A stretch of DNA of 64,000 bases from Bacillota bacterium (GTDB lineage: Bacteria > Bacillota > Clostridia > Christensenellales > CAG-138), in contig JAEWCL010000014.1 of assembly GCA_023390655.1 (NCBI GenBank), forward strand, positions 124,001 to 188,000, written 5' to 3'. This document shows positions 1-9,186 of the stretch, piece after piece. Under the pieces are notes generated by a model. It saw nothing but the letters and a program-made list of their open reading frames with translations, did no database searches and had not been told where the DNA came from. Every line of letters starts with the position of its first letter. Position 1 is the first letter of the stretch. A program made the translations under genes and the position numbers.

Positions 1-3000
1 CCGGCAGGGTATGGGGCGTATTGTCGGTATACTTCGTATAGCTTTCGTAGTAATCGCCCCAACCGGTGAGGATAAGAGTGTTGCCCTGCTCGGCAAACGC
101 CTTTACAGCGGCAATCTCTTCCGTGTCGTAGCTCTTGTAACCCAGCTTGAAGTTGCTGCCGTCGCGGCGGGTGGGTGGGGTCAATACCAGCATTTTGTAC
201 TTGGGATTTTGCGCGGCGGCAATGAGCGCCTCCTTGGTTTCAAGCTCTACAACGCGCACGCCGTAGTCCACCGCCATATTGGCGAAGTTACCCATGCTAT
301 CCTTGTAATTGCCCCTTACATACTCGTTGTAGTGGCTCGCGTCGATGCCAACATACACAAGCTTTTCGCTTTCGCGCACATTAAGCTCAAGGCTCTGGCT
401 GAATTCCAGATCTTTGTCGCCAACAGTAATGATGGCAAGAACCGTAACGGTAACGCGTCCCGCAACGGTAAACGTGTGCTCGAGGGAGTTCTCCAGCTGG
501 CCCATGGAGGGAATCGCTGTCCCCGGCTGCTCCTCCTTGAGCACAACATCGCCCACCTTATAGGAAATGGACTTGAGCATGGCGGGGGAGGTTTCGTTGT
601 TGAACAGCTTTGTGGTGAGCTTAACAGGTTCGCCAGTAACAGGCATCTTGGTGTCGGCCTCAAACGAGTTAATGCCGATGAGGGCGCCCGAGCCCACCCA
701 CACAGGGGCGGTTACGGCAATGTTCTTATCCGCCTGCGTTACGCGCACATAGTAGTATCCGGCGGAAGCCGTCAGATCAAATTCCCAGTCAGCCGCGTTG
801 GAACTAAAGTCCTTGGTTGCAGCGACGCGGCCGTTGTTTGTGATGATTTCTATCTTGGAAATCACATCGCTCGCGTCGGGATCATCCACATGAACGGCAA
901 ACTTGAGCGGATCCGTGGGAACGGCAGCGATAACGCTTCCCATGATCTGGTCGTTGAGCGTATAGCTGATGTTGAGGTTTTTGTCCTCAGTGGTGTAGAC
1001 GGACATGTTCTTGAGACCCTCAAGCAGGCCAAGCTCTGAAAAATCATCCGTGATGATGACCGTGCGCGCGGTGTTTGCGTTGCCCCACTGTCCCTTGTGG
1101 TTGTCCTGGTTGTTGGTGGGCGCTACATGCCAGCCCTTGTCGAGCGCCTTTGTGTACTCGGCATAGCTGGGGAAATAACCGCCGGAGCCGATGGCCCCCT
1201 CACCGTTGCCCACTTCCACCGCGACCATCTTCATATCATACGCGGGCGTATAGTAGGCGAAATCGGTAAAGGTACCAAACGTTTTTCCTGGGTGGTTGAA
1301 CTGTGAAAGGTTTGCAAGTTCATCCGTGTTTTTAATGAGCGTTTCGTAATACAGCTTCATTCCGGCGTCGGCCGTTTTGTTGTTCAGCGCCGTGTTGTTG
1401 CGGCTGACCAGGCCGTTTGAGTTGAACGTGTTGATGTGGCCCGGTCCGCCTGACCACGTCATTTCAAAACCGGGGATCGCTACGACTGCACCCGCGTTTT
1501 CGGAGTTGAAAGCGCGCATATCGCCAGCGTACTTTTCCCACTTTGCGCGGCTTGCGGCTGTCATTTTGTTGATGTCGTTGAGCGCTTCTGCGGGGTTGGA
1601 GCTGCTGGTGCTGTCAAAATAGTTCGAGTGGTCTGTAAAGGCCACAAAGTCCACATTGTCCTGCGCAGGAATGTTTTTGATATAATTCAGGCCGTTCGCC
1701 AAGGTTCCCGAACCGTCGGAATATTCCGCGGTGTGGGAGTGGAGCTGCCCAAAATAAGTCGTGTACTTCGATTCGCCCACATAGAAGCTCCAGGTTTCGG
1801 TAATGCTGATGCCGCCCTGCTTTGTGACGGTTACGATGGCCGTATACTTGCCGTCTGAGAGTGGATTGGCGGGGGTGTAAGCGTATGTCGTTGTGCCGGG
1901 TTGCAGCGCCATCGCAGCATCTTTGATGATTTCCGTACCCTGCTCATTTTTTAATGTCAGCGTGACGGTGGGCGCATCGCCCGCATTTTCAAGCGTTACG
2001 GAGATAACGGGGGTTTTGTCCCCCTTGGTTGCACTGTTGCGTGCGGGCGTTACGGCCGTTACGACAGGCTTGTTGCTGATGGTAACGGTAGCCTGCTCGG
2101 AGGCCGTAAGCCCCGTTACATCCGTTGCCGTTATGAAAATGGCAATACTGGTTGCGGTAGAAACAATCTCCGCACCGGGGATCGTATACTCGTACTTTCC
2201 GCTTTCCGTATTTTTCACCATGGGCACGGTCTTTGTTGCGCTGCCTATGGTATAGGTAAGCTCAACGGATTGAAGCCCCTTGTTGTCGTAAGCTTCTGTC
2301 GAGACAAGATAATCCATGCCGGGCGTTGCGTGTAAAAATTGACTGGGCAGCGTAACAACAGGATTCTTTGTATCGTTTACAACATCATAGGAATAGAAGC
2401 CATTTGCCGCATAGGTTCCGGTATAGAGCTGCGGGTTGGTAATACCGTTACAGGCCACCATGGCGTAAAGGTCTACAACATCATTCGCTGCAACGCCCGG
2501 TTGGTATGCCACAGGCTTATAAATTCCAATGTTGCCCGTTGAATCCGTAACGATGGTCTGCGTGTTGGTGGTGTTGCCGTTATAAGTACCCAGCGTTACA
2601 TTCTCAATTTTAACAAAGTGGGCGATATACTTTTGGATATCGGCCTTGATTTGTGCGATGGTAACGGTTTCCGGCCCCATAGTGGGTTGTGTGATATCGA
2701 TTATTTCGGAGGAAGCCGATTTCAAGTCCGTAAGCTCGGGCAAACCATTGTATACAGTATACGTGCCGGAGAAATTGACGATGTCGCCAATCTTAGCTCC
2801 CTGCGGTGCGCTACCGTAAACATACAGCGAGTATATTTTACCATCGGGCGTCTTCTGCTGGAGCACAGGGTTGGCATACGTGGGAGTTGTTGTCGCAAAA
2901 TAAACAATTTGCCCTTGAACGGTACATTCCGTACCGATATTGAGCGCAAGCACTTCTTGAACGGTCTTTACTGCATTGGCCTCATAGAGGGTATAGGTGA

Positions 3001-3856
3001 AGGTCGCGACGCCGCTGTTGGTTAAGCCGTCCTTGGACGCTAGGGCCTTCACGGTAACGGAGGTTCCCGCGCTGCCGGGCAGGGCGAAAGGCGTGCTGTA
3101 CAGCGCAGAGGTTCCGGCCACAGGTTCGTTGCCGTCCGTGGTGTAATAGATGGAAGCCCCGGACGTAGTGGTGCTCAAGGTCACAGTGGTACCAACGTTC
3201 ACCGTCCCGGGGCTCGGGTTGGCAGTGGGCGTGGCGCATTCGGTGGCAGGAACGCTGCCGGTGAAGGCGCTGTTGCGCGGGTCGGGGGCTTTCACCGCAA
3301 AATCGGCAACGTTGTCATTGGTATCTATTCCGCGGCCATCGCCTACTCCCTTGCGGATGGCGGCGGTGGTGTTGCTTAGCGCGGGGGTTGCGGTTCCCTC
3401 ACGTTTGGTTGCCGTACCATACCCCACGACGTCGAACTCGGCTCCGTCTTTGAGCAGGGCGGCCGTTCCGTTCGTGCCGCTCATATTAAAGGAGCCCTCC
3501 GCGTCAGGCGTGGGAAGGGTTACTCCGGTTGCGCCTCCGCTTTGCGACACCAGGAAATATCCTTTAGGCGCAACGGTGCCCGATAATGCATATGCGCTGC
3601 CGCCGGGATTGCCATTGGCGGCAAAGTACTGCAGTGAATAACCGGACAAGGAAATCGGCGCATTCGTCGGGTTATACAGTTCAATAAAATCCTTATTGTA
3701 GGGAGCGCCCGAATTGCCGCCGCCGCCGTAAACTTGGCTGATGACCAAGTGGTCGGCTTCATCAACAGCCACCGCCGTGGTGGGAATGGTGATGATACTC
3801 AGGCACATCATGAAGGAGAGTGCCAGGGAGAGGAGTTTTTTCATACCCTTGCTCAT
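1..3856 (-). CDS. Large secreted multidomain protein with lamin-tail and PHP phosphoesterase domains (3' end missing)
   Basis: The minus-strand frame is open from the ATG at 3856 to the window edge, about 1285 residues, so the C-terminus is missing. GGAGGT lies 4 bases before the ATG. Residues 1-30 form a signal peptide (KKLLSLALSFMMCLSI, then TAVAV). Next comes a lamin-tail domain (ISQVYGGGGNSGAPYNKDFI, about 35-195), a chitobiase-C-like repeat (SGASIYYTTDG, about 210-290), an OB-like segment (about 300-480) and Ig-like repeats. A PHP domain of the CehA/McbA type spans about 700-960: QLHSHTAEYSDG near 704, AFTDHS near 738, then PGFEMTW, FNHPG and DNH, which are the expected metal ligands. 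A further Ig-like segment leads into a Rossmann/GATase-like end (NTLILTGWGDYYE). PHP domains are metal-dependent phosphoesterases. Cleavage of extracellular nucleic acid or phosphoesters is inferred; the substrate is unknown. Confidence 0.8.
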   Translation of the reverse strand, partial: MSKGMKKLLSLALSFMMCLSIITIPTTAVAVDEADHLVISQVYGGGGNSGAPYNKDFIELYNPTNAPISLSGYSLQYFAANGNPGGSAYALSGTVAPKGYFLVSQSGGATGVTLPTPDAEGSFNMSGTNGTAALLKDGAEFDVVGYGTATKREGTATPALSNTTAAIRKGVGDGRGIDTNDNVADFAVKAPDPRNSAFTGSVPATECATPTANPSPGTVNVGTTVTLSTTTSGASIYYTTDGNEPVAGTSALYSTPFALPGSAGTSVTVKALASKDGLTNSGVATFTYTLYEANAVKTVQEVLALNIGTECTVQGQIVYFATTTPTYANPVLQQKTPDGKIYSLYVYGSAPQGAKIGDIVNFSGTYTVYNGLPELTDLKSASSEIIDITQPTMGPETVTIAQIKADIQKYIAHFVKIENVTLGTYNGNTTNTQTIVTDSTGNIGIYKPVAYQPGVAANDVVDLYAMVACNGITNPQLYTGTYAANGFYSYDVVNDTKNPVVTLPSQFLHATPGMDYLVSTEAYDNKGLQSVELTYTIGSATKTVPMVKNTESGKYEYTIPGAEIVSTATSIAIFITATDVTGLTASEQATVTISNKPVVTAVTPARNSATKGDKTPVISVTLENAGDAPTVTLTLKNEQGTEIIKDAAMALQPGTTTYAYTPANPLSDGKYTAIVTVTKQGGISITETWSFYVGESKYTTYFGQLHSHTAEYSDGSGTLANGLNYIKNIPAQDNVDFVAFTDHSNYFDSTSSSNPAEALNDINKMTAASRAKWEKYAGDMRAFNSENAGAVVAIPGFEMTWSGGPGHINTFNSNGLVSRNNTALNNKTADAGMKLYYETLIKNTDELANLSQFNHPGKTFGTFTDFAYYTPAYDMKMVAVEVGNGEGAIGSGGYFPSYAEYTKALDKGWHVAPTNNQDNHKGQWGNANTARTVIITDDFSELGLLEGLKNMSVYTTEDKNLNISYTLNDQIMGSVIAAVPTDPLKFAVHVDDPDASDVISKIEIITNNGRVAATKDFSSNAADWEFDLTASAGYYYVRVTQADKNIAVTAPVWVGSGALIGINSFEADTKMPVTGEPVKLTTKLFNNETSPAMLKSISYKVGDVVLKEEQPGTAIPSMGQLENSLEHTFTVAGRVTVTVLAIITVGDKDLEFSQSLELNVRESEKLVYVGIDASHYNEYVRGNYKDSMGNFANMAVDYGVRVVELETKEALIAAAQNPKYKMLVLTPPTRRDGSNFKLGYKSYDTEEIAAVKAFAEQGNTLILTGWGDYYESYTKYTDNTPHTLP

Positions 3857-3923
3857 AATAACCTCCGGTCGTAAGCTTACTTTTTGTGTTTCTGCCATGC
3901 ATTGTCGTTCGTTGAAAACACAG

Positions 3924-3957
3924 GACATGGCCCGCACGCTGCGCGCCGCGCCATGTC
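3924..3957 (-). terminator. Possible terminator after the YibE/F gene
   Basis: GACATGGC (3924-3931) pairs with GCCATGTC (3950-3957) over a GC-rich loop. The minus-strand downstream side contains only a short TGTGTTTT run. It overlaps the stop codon of the YibE/F gene by two bases. Weak but well placed. Confidence 0.35.
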
Positions 3958-5146
3958 AGGAAGCACGAAAGGGCGGGTTCACCTCCTTGCGGGTAGTTAA
4001 TGCTTTTTTAGGGGCTACGCACATAGCCGCGCTGAGCGCGGCAACGAGCGGAACCGTCAAGACGATGCCTATGGAGCCGGAAAGCCCCTGAATGACCTCG
4101 ATCGCCATCATATCGCTGTTGAAAATCTGCAAATAGGGGTAGTCGAACACGCGGAACAGAAGCAGGGTGTTGAGCGAAGCGCCCGCGAAGGCCAGTATGA
4201 GGGTATTGGACATGGTGCCCATGGCATCCCGCCCGATGTTGATGCCGGACTGAAACAGCTTTTTACGCGCAATGGAGGGGTTCATATCGTGCAATTCGAA
4301 TACCGCAGACGTAATGCTCATGGAGGTATCCATGACAGCACCCAATGCTGAAATCAAAATGCCGCTGACCAAAAGTCCGCTGAGTTTGAGGCCTTGATCG
4401 CCCGCACGCAAAATGATATCCTCCGCCTCAGGCATGTTGAAGCCCGTCATGGGTGTAAGAACGCCCGCTACGGCGGCTGTAACGCCCGCCACCAGCACGC
4501 CGCCAACGCAGCCGATAATAGCGCACAGCGTTTTTGCGCTGAAGCCGTTGAGAAGCAGCATTGAAACGGTGGTGGTGACGGCCACGAGTATAATGGCCGC
4601 GGGAATAGCGGGGAAGCCGCGCCGTATCAGAGGAATCAGGAGAAACCAGATGCAAACCACCGTAAATATAAGGCCAAGCAGCGACGCAACGCCCTTCTTG
4701 CCGCCAAAGGCAACCATAAGGGCGGCGAAAACGGCCAAAAGACCGAACATCACGCCATCGCGGCTGTAGTTGGATATGGAGGCTACATAGGGGCTGCCGG
4801 CGTCATCGTAGTCCAGGCGTACAATGATGGGCGTGCCTGCATTCAGGTCAACGTTTGTATAGGCGTTTAAATAGTTGACAGCAGGAAGTTCATAGCCCTT
4901 ATATGCGCCGCTTTCAAGCCGTACGGTTACGTACTGCGTGCCGAGGCGGCGGCCCTCCGTCCATGTGTCGGGATAGGCATCGTCAACGGCAATTTCCGTT
5001 ACGCGCGCGCGGGCAAATTGCAGCAGGCTTGCAGCCGTGGGCACAGCGCCCTCCTGCGGCTGGTTGAGCACAAAAAGAAGTGCGATAAAGCCCGCAAGAA
5101 GGATTGTGATGGCAATTACCTTTCCTGAAAAGCGTACTGTTTTCAA
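3956..5146 (-). CDS. YibE/F family multipass membrane protein
   Basis: This is a YibE/F-like membrane protein of about 396 residues. An N-terminal anchor (VIAITILLAGFIALLFVL) is followed by an extracytoplasmic segment of about 100 residues and then by about seven hydrophobic segments, including GVMFGLLAVFAALMVAFGG and FPAIPAAIILVAVTTTVSML. The segment with GAVMDTSMSITSAVFELH and GRDAMGTMSNTLILAFAGA is typical of the family. The molecular function of YibE/F proteins is not established; the best known members occur in lactococci and clostridia. I chose the TTG at 5146 because AAGAGGT lies 7 bases upstream. An ATG at 5188 would add 14 residues but has no convincing ribosome site. It runs in the same direction as the PHP-domain gene downstream, with a possible terminator between them. 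Confidence 0.8.
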   Translation of the reverse strand: MKTVRFSGKVIAITILLAGFIALLFVLNQPQEGAVPTAASLLQFARARVTEIAVDDAYPDTWTEGRRLGTQYVTVRLESGAYKGYELPAVNYLNAYTNVDLNAGTPIIVRLDYDDAGSPYVASISNYSRDGVMFGLLAVFAALMVAFGGKKGVASLLGLIFTVVCIWFLLIPLIRRGFPAIPAAIILVAVTTTVSMLLLNGFSAKTLCAIIGCVGGVLVAGVTAAVAGVLTPMTGFNMPEAEDIILRAGDQGLKLSGLLVSGILISALGAVMDTSMSITSAVFELHDMNPSIARKKLFQSGINIGRDAMGTMSNTLILAFAGASLNTLLLFRVFDYPYLQIFNSDMMAIEVIQGLSGSIGIVLTVPLVAALSAAMCVAPKKALTTRKEVNPPFRAS

Positions 5147-5310
5147 GCTGTTTACCTCTTGATCAGTTTTTCGGGAGAGTGAAGACATGTATACTTGTCA
5201 TTCTTAAAGGTATCACATTTGTCATTTTGTTATTTGCCTTATTTTGTAAGAATTTGGCGAAACATGCTTGTCCGCTAAAATTAGAGCAGAAACGCGCAAA
5301 ATCTCATGGG

Positions 5311-5427
5311 TCAGACGGCTTTTGCGGCGGGAGAACTAACCCGCAGGAAGGATCGGGCATACAATACTATGACGGCAGCCGTTTGCCTTTTGGGGCGTCA
5401 ACGCCGCCGTGTAAGAGAAGGAGTAAA
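5311..5427 (+). other. GC-rich, possibly structured leader before the glycosyltransferase gene
   Basis: The segment between the divergent YibE/F gene and the glycosyltransferase contains several short complementary stretches, for example GCGGG/CCCGC around 5324-5345 and GACGGC/GCCGTT near 5371-5382. It fits none of the riboswitch consensus sequences I compared it with by eye. It may simply be a leader with incidental hairpins. Confidence 0.2.
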
Positions 5428-5432
5428 GGAAT

Positions 5433-6827
5433 ATGCCTGACCCCCATAAAACAGCAATCGTCATATTGACATATAATAACCTTGCCTATAATAAGGACTG
5501 TATCAACAGTATCCGCACGTATACCGCGCCCGATGCGTATGAGCTGATCGTGGTGGACAACGGCTCCAGCGACGGTACGCGGGAATGGCTCAAGGAACAA
5601 TCCGGCATCAAGCTTTTGCTCAACGAAGAAAACGCCGGGTTCCCCAAAGGCTGCAACATGGGCGCAGCACTTGCGGAAAAGGACAGCGATATCCTGCTGT
5701 TAAACAACGACACCATTGTAACGGCAAACTGGCTGGAGAACCTGCAGCGCTGCCTTTATAGCGCGGAGGAGATCGGCGCTGCGGGCGCGGTCTGCAACCA
5801 CAATGAGAACCTGCAGTGGGAAAACCTGCCCTATGGCGATGACTTTGAAAAGATGCAGGCGCTTGCAAAGGAAAACAACCGCCCGGACAGCGCAAGGTGG
5901 GAGGAAAAGCTGTTTTTGATCGGCTTTTGCGTCCTCATCAAAAGGACGGTATTTGATGCGGTAGGCCCGCTTGATGAAGCGTACTCGCCCGGTTATGTGG
6001 AGGACAACGATTATTCCCTGCGCATCCTGACGGCAGGCTATCGGTTGATGCTGTGCCATGATTGCTTTATCCACCACTACCTCGGGTCCCAGTTCAGAAA
6101 GGATTTAAACCGGTTTTACCCGGTGCTTCATAAAAACAGGGCCATATTTCAAGCCAAGTGGGGATTTTCCGCATTCGCGTTTGATGAAATCCGGTTCGCT
6201 TCCTTGAGGCTGATGAAAGAACCAAGCTTTCAAGCGCCGTTTCGCGTGCTGGAACTTGGCTGCAACATCGGCGCAACGCTTTTAAAACTCAAATGGGAGC
6301 ATCCAGACGCGGAGCTGTACGGCGTGGAGCCAGATGGCGCGAAAGCAAAAATTGCGGGATGTGTCGCAACCGTCGTCCATGCACCGGTAGACGCGTTTTC
6401 CCTTGCGGTGGAGCCCGGGTATTTTGACTGTATTCTGATTGGCGATCTTCTTGGAAGCGTCGCGCAGCCGGAAGCGTTCTTAAAGAACCTGCGGGCATAT
6501 TTAAAGCCGGGCGGCGTGCTCATTGGAGAATTGCAAAACCCCATGCATGTGCGCGTTGTAAAAGCGCTGTTAAAGGGCGAATGGCGGTATGGGCCGCAGG
6601 ATGTGCGCAACAGCGCGAACCGGAATGAGTACGCAAGGGATGATATTTCCACGCTTGCGGCAAAGTGCGGCTACAAAGAGCCGTTCGTGTTCCATTGGTA
6701 CTCCACCCTGACGGAGGAGGAGAAGGAGCTCTCACGGCAGCTTGGCGCGCTTTGCGGGGAGCAGCGGACCTATCTTTACGGGACGTATCTGTTTACATTC
6801 CGTTTTGAAAAACAGGTTGACGGATAA
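5433..6827 (+). CDS. Glycosyltransferase family 2 - SAM methyltransferase fusion
   Basis: This 464-residue protein has two enzymatic halves. Residues 1-240 are a GT2 (GT-A) glycosyltransferase: IVILTYNN at the start, VVDNGSSDGT for nucleotide-sugar binding, LLLNNDT in the DxD position, and GYVEDNDYSLR as the acceptor/base region. Residues about 275-400 are a class I methyltransferase: VLELGCNIGATLLKLK is motif I for SAM binding, YGVEPD is the acidic ribose contact, and LKPGGVLIGE is the post-motif. Such fusions are found in cell-surface polysaccharide or glycoprotein-glycan synthesis, where a transferred sugar or its neighbour is methylated. No other glycan genes lie nearby, so the substrate cannot be inferred. 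AAGGAG precedes the ATG. The gene is transcribed divergently from the YibE/F gene. Confidence 0.85.
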   Translation: MPDPHKTAIVILTYNNLAYNKDCINSIRTYTAPDAYELIVVDNGSSDGTREWLKEQSGIKLLLNEENAGFPKGCNMGAALAEKDSDILLLNNDTIVTANWLENLQRCLYSAEEIGAAGAVCNHNENLQWENLPYGDDFEKMQALAKENNRPDSARWEEKLFLIGFCVLIKRTVFDAVGPLDEAYSPGYVEDNDYSLRILTAGYRLMLCHDCFIHHYLGSQFRKDLNRFYPVLHKNRAIFQAKWGFSAFAFDEIRFASLRLMKEPSFQAPFRVLELGCNIGATLLKLKWEHPDAELYGVEPDGAKAKIAGCVATVVHAPVDAFSLAVEPGYFDCILIGDLLGSVAQPEAFLKNLRAYLKPGGVLIGELQNPMHVRVVKALLKGEWRYGPQDVRNSANRNEYARDDISTLAAKCGYKEPFVFHWYSTLTEEEKELSRQLGALCGEQRTYLYGTYLFTFRFEKQVDG

Positions 6828-6858
6828 AAAGGGCGTGCGCTGCAATGTGATTGCAAAC

Positions 6859-6890
6859 AAACAGGCCTGCCGTATGCGACAAGCCTGTTT
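6859..6890. terminator. Bidirectional terminator between the glycosyltransferase and the FNT channel
   Basis: AAACAGGC (6859-6866) pairs with GCCTGTTT (6883-6890). T-rich stretches follow on both strands: CATTTAATT on plus and GTTTGTTTGC on minus. It lies between two convergent genes. Confidence 0.6.
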
Positions 6891-6969
6891 CATTTAATTC
6901 TGAATTCTCAAAATTTTCGTCCGTTTTTCTCCCAAGCGCGGTGCGGCGGTTCTAAGAGCACACCGTACG

Positions 6970-7833
6970 TTAAGCCGGGCTCCTTTTGCTGCCTCTAAGG
7001 TAGGTAAACCAGTAGACAGCGGCCACAAAAATGCCCCCGCCCACGATATTCCCAAGCGTTACCGGTATGAGGTTGCCCGTAAAAAAGGTTCCCCAGTTCA
7101 GGCTGGACAGCATGTTCTCCGTTACCCCCAGCGCCATGGCGGCATCAACGAAGACCGCATTGCCCTTTGCGAAGATGCCGGCCGGGATATAATACATATT
7201 CGCTACGCTGTGCTCAAAGCCCGAGGTGATGAAAAGCCAGATGGGAAAGAATATGGCGAATATCTTTCCCGTGATATCCTGCGCCCCATAGGCCATCCAT
7301 ACCGCCAGGCATACGAGCCAGTTGCACATGATCCCGAGGAAGAAGGCCTGTAAGAAAGTCAGGCCGACCTTGTAGGCGGCAATCTTAATGGACATCGCAC
7401 CCAAGACATCGGCGCCGCTGTGGAAAAGGCCCGATTCGTTCATCATATACGCGATCAATACGGAGCCTATCAAATTCCCGACGTAGACAAAAAACCAGTT
7501 TTTGAGCATGGCGGATACGCGGATCTTTTTGCTGAGCACGCCCGTAAGGATCAGGGTATTCCCCGTGAAAAGCTCTCCTCCCGCGATAATGACAAGCATC
7601 AGCCCGGTGCCGAATACCGCGCCCGCAAGCGCCTTGCCAAGCCCATAGGTTTGGGGATTGGCAAACAGATTGAATGCCGCCATATTGGAACCTTCCGAAG
7701 CAAACGCAATGAACGCGCCTGCTAAGACGCCCAATAGAATCATATTGATGACAGGCATCCTGGTTTTCTTGATGCCAGTTTGTATCGTCGCTTCCGCAAT
7801 TTCAGGCGGGGACAAATATCCGTTTGTGTTCAT
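6970..7833 (-). CDS. Formate/nitrite transporter (FNT family)
   Basis: A 287-residue membrane channel of the FocA/NirC family, with six hydrophobic segments. Two family signatures are visible: IAGGELFTGNTLIL after the second helix, and SGFEHSVANMYYIPAG, which holds the conserved central histidine of the FNT pore. The length matches the family (260-290). These pentameric proteins pass small monovalent anions such as formate, nitrite or hydrosulfide. In a fermenting anaerobe formate is the most likely substrate, but no pyruvate formate-lyase or nitrite reductase gene is adjacent, so specificity remains open. It is a single gene, convergent with the glycosyltransferase and divergent from the lacI-type regulator. 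Confidence 0.93.
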   Translation of the reverse strand: MNTNGYLSPPEIAEATIQTGIKKTRMPVINMILLGVLAGAFIAFASEGSNMAAFNLFANPQTYGLGKALAGAVFGTGLMLVIIAGGELFTGNTLILTGVLSKKIRVSAMLKNWFFVYVGNLIGSVLIAYMMNESGLFHSGADVLGAMSIKIAAYKVGLTFLQAFFLGIMCNWLVCLAVWMAYGAQDITGKIFAIFFPIWLFITSGFEHSVANMYYIPAGIFAKGNAVFVDAAMALGVTENMLSSLNWGTFFTGNLIPVTLGNIVGGGIFVAAVYWFTYLRGSKRSPA

Positions 7834-8034
7834 GTCAAACTCCTTTCGTACATAGCGCTGCCTTTAATCGCCAGGCTATGAGGCAAATCATTCAGCCGGA
7901 GACGCGCAGATGGCAAGCCCTACGGTTCTGCAGATGCCTTTTTTCAGCCGTAATTTTTATTATACTTCATACAGGCCTGAGCGCGGTAATGCTTTATTGG
8001 CGTTTTTAAAATGCGATGAATCCGAAAGAAATAC

Positions 8035-8063
8035 TTGTATTCTAAGAACAGGTACGATACAAT
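8035..8063 (+). promoter_or_regulatory. Sigma-A promoter of the LacI-family regulator
   Basis: TTGTAT (8035-8040), a 17-base spacer, and TACAAT (8058-8063). The expected start site near 8070 lies immediately before the operator-like half-site at 8076. Confidence 0.6.
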
Positions 8064-8075
8064 AAGCAAGTCAAC

Positions 8076-8087
8076 TTAATCGTTATA
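8076..8087. promoter_or_regulatory. Operator-like site before the LacI-family gene
   Basis: TTAATCGTTATA agrees at 10 of 12 positions with TTAATCGTTTAA, the reverse complement of the TTAAACGATTAA element that occurs twice before the lyxose isomerase gene. Its position just after the promoter -10 suggests autoregulation. Confidence 0.5.
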
Positions 8088-8148
8088 TTAAACACGTTTT
8101 TTCAAACAAAGATGTTCGGAAAATAGCATCGCTGTTGGAGAGGATTTC

Positions 8149-9150
8149 TTGGCCAGAACGACGATCAAACAAATTGCGCAAGCCGCAGGCGTATCCACCG
8201 CCGCCGCATCCTTTGCGCTCAATAATAAGCCCGGCGTGAGCGAAGAAACAAAGCAGCGCGTGCTTGCCGCTGCCAAAGAACTCAATTATTTTATTGATGA
8301 AAACGCCAGAAGCCTGAAAACCAAGAAAAGCGGCTATCTTGGCCTGATCGTCACCGATATCAGGAACCCGTTCTTTGCGGGTATTGTGCACGAATTCAAC
8401 CGCTATGCGGAACAGATGGGCTACCGGGTGATGCTTGGCATCTCCGACGACAGCGTCAAAAAAGAGGCCGAATACATCCGCATGTTCGTTGCCAAGGGCG
8501 TGGAGGGCATTGCCATTGTCCCTTCCATAGAAAACGGGAAAAGCCCGGTACACTTGGAACCATTGGAGAAACTCGGCATCCCGTTTGTATTCTGCTCCAC
8601 GTTTTATGAAGGCGTCAAAGCAAACTGCGTCATGACCGACCTTCGGGACGGTCAAAAGCAGATGATACGGTACCTCCTTGGCCAAGGCATGAAAAAAATA
8701 TTCCTGCTCACCGCGCCTAGAAGCCTTGCGCTTTCAAGGCTCCGTATCGAGGGCTTCAAGCAGGCGTATATAGAGGCGGGGGAAACCTTTGAGGAGGATT
8801 GGATTGTTGAGATCTTCCCCAATTTTGAACAGGGTTACGCAATTACGGAGCAGCTTTGGCGTTTAAAGCCGGACGCAATCGCCACCATCAATGATTTTAT
8901 GGCGATGGGTGTACTAAAAGCATTGCAGGATATGGGCGCAAAGGTGCCCTATGATATTTCTGTTGCAGGATATGACGATCTGCTGTATTCCTCGCTCCTT
9001 GAAACGCCGCTTTCCACCGTCAAACAGCCGGTGGAGGAGATGTGCCGCCACACGGTGGACCTTCTCCTAACCCACATCGAGAATGGCACGGAAATACAAA
9101 AGCAGTTGTTCCTGCCGCCCGTATTAAAAATCAGAAGCTCAACCAGGTAA
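8149..9150 (+). CDS. LacI-family transcriptional regulator
   Basis: A 333-residue regulator. Residues 1-50 are the LacI helix-turn-helix and hinge: RTTIKQIAQAAGVSTAAASF followed by ALNNKPGVSEETKQRVLAAA. Residues 60-330 are a periplasmic-binding-protein-like ligand domain (YLGLIVTDIRNPFFAGIVHE at its start, VAGYDDLLYSSLL and PLSTVKQPVEEM near its end). The start codon is TTG at 8149, with GGAGAGGA 4 bases upstream. It most likely represses the adjacent isomerase-ABC transporter-kinase-aldolase genes and is released by a sugar or sugar phosphate from that pathway. Matching operator-like sequences occur before its own gene and before the isomerase, which supports this. The true effector is unknown; D-lyxose or D-xylulose is plausible. 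Confidence 0.93.
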   Translation: MARTTIKQIAQAAGVSTAAASFALNNKPGVSEETKQRVLAAAKELNYFIDENARSLKTKKSGYLGLIVTDIRNPFFAGIVHEFNRYAEQMGYRVMLGISDDSVKKEAEYIRMFVAKGVEGIAIVPSIENGKSPVHLEPLEKLGIPFVFCSTFYEGVKANCVMTDLRDGQKQMIRYLLGQGMKKIFLLTAPRSLALSRLRIEGFKQAYIEAGETFEEDWIVEIFPNFEQGYAITEQLWRLKPDAIATINDFMAMGVLKALQDMGAKVPYDISVAGYDDLLYSSLLETPLSTVKQPVEEMCRHTVDLLLTHIENGTEIQKQLFLPPVLKIRSSTR

Positions 9151-9186
9151 AACACAAAAAAGTTCCCTGAAAAGGAAATATCTATT

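Larger units (their letters stand above)
7834..8148. other. Divergent intergenic region, FNT channel / LacI regulator
   Basis: This 315-base gap holds no credible gene. Its right part carries the promoter and operator-like site of the regulator, listed separately. No clear promoter for the FNT gene was picked out. Confidence 0.6.

Noticed and set aside
11..1039. A 342-residue plus-strand open frame at the left edge
   Set aside because: The minus strand is open continuously from 3856 with PHP and lamin-tail motifs, so this is its shadow.
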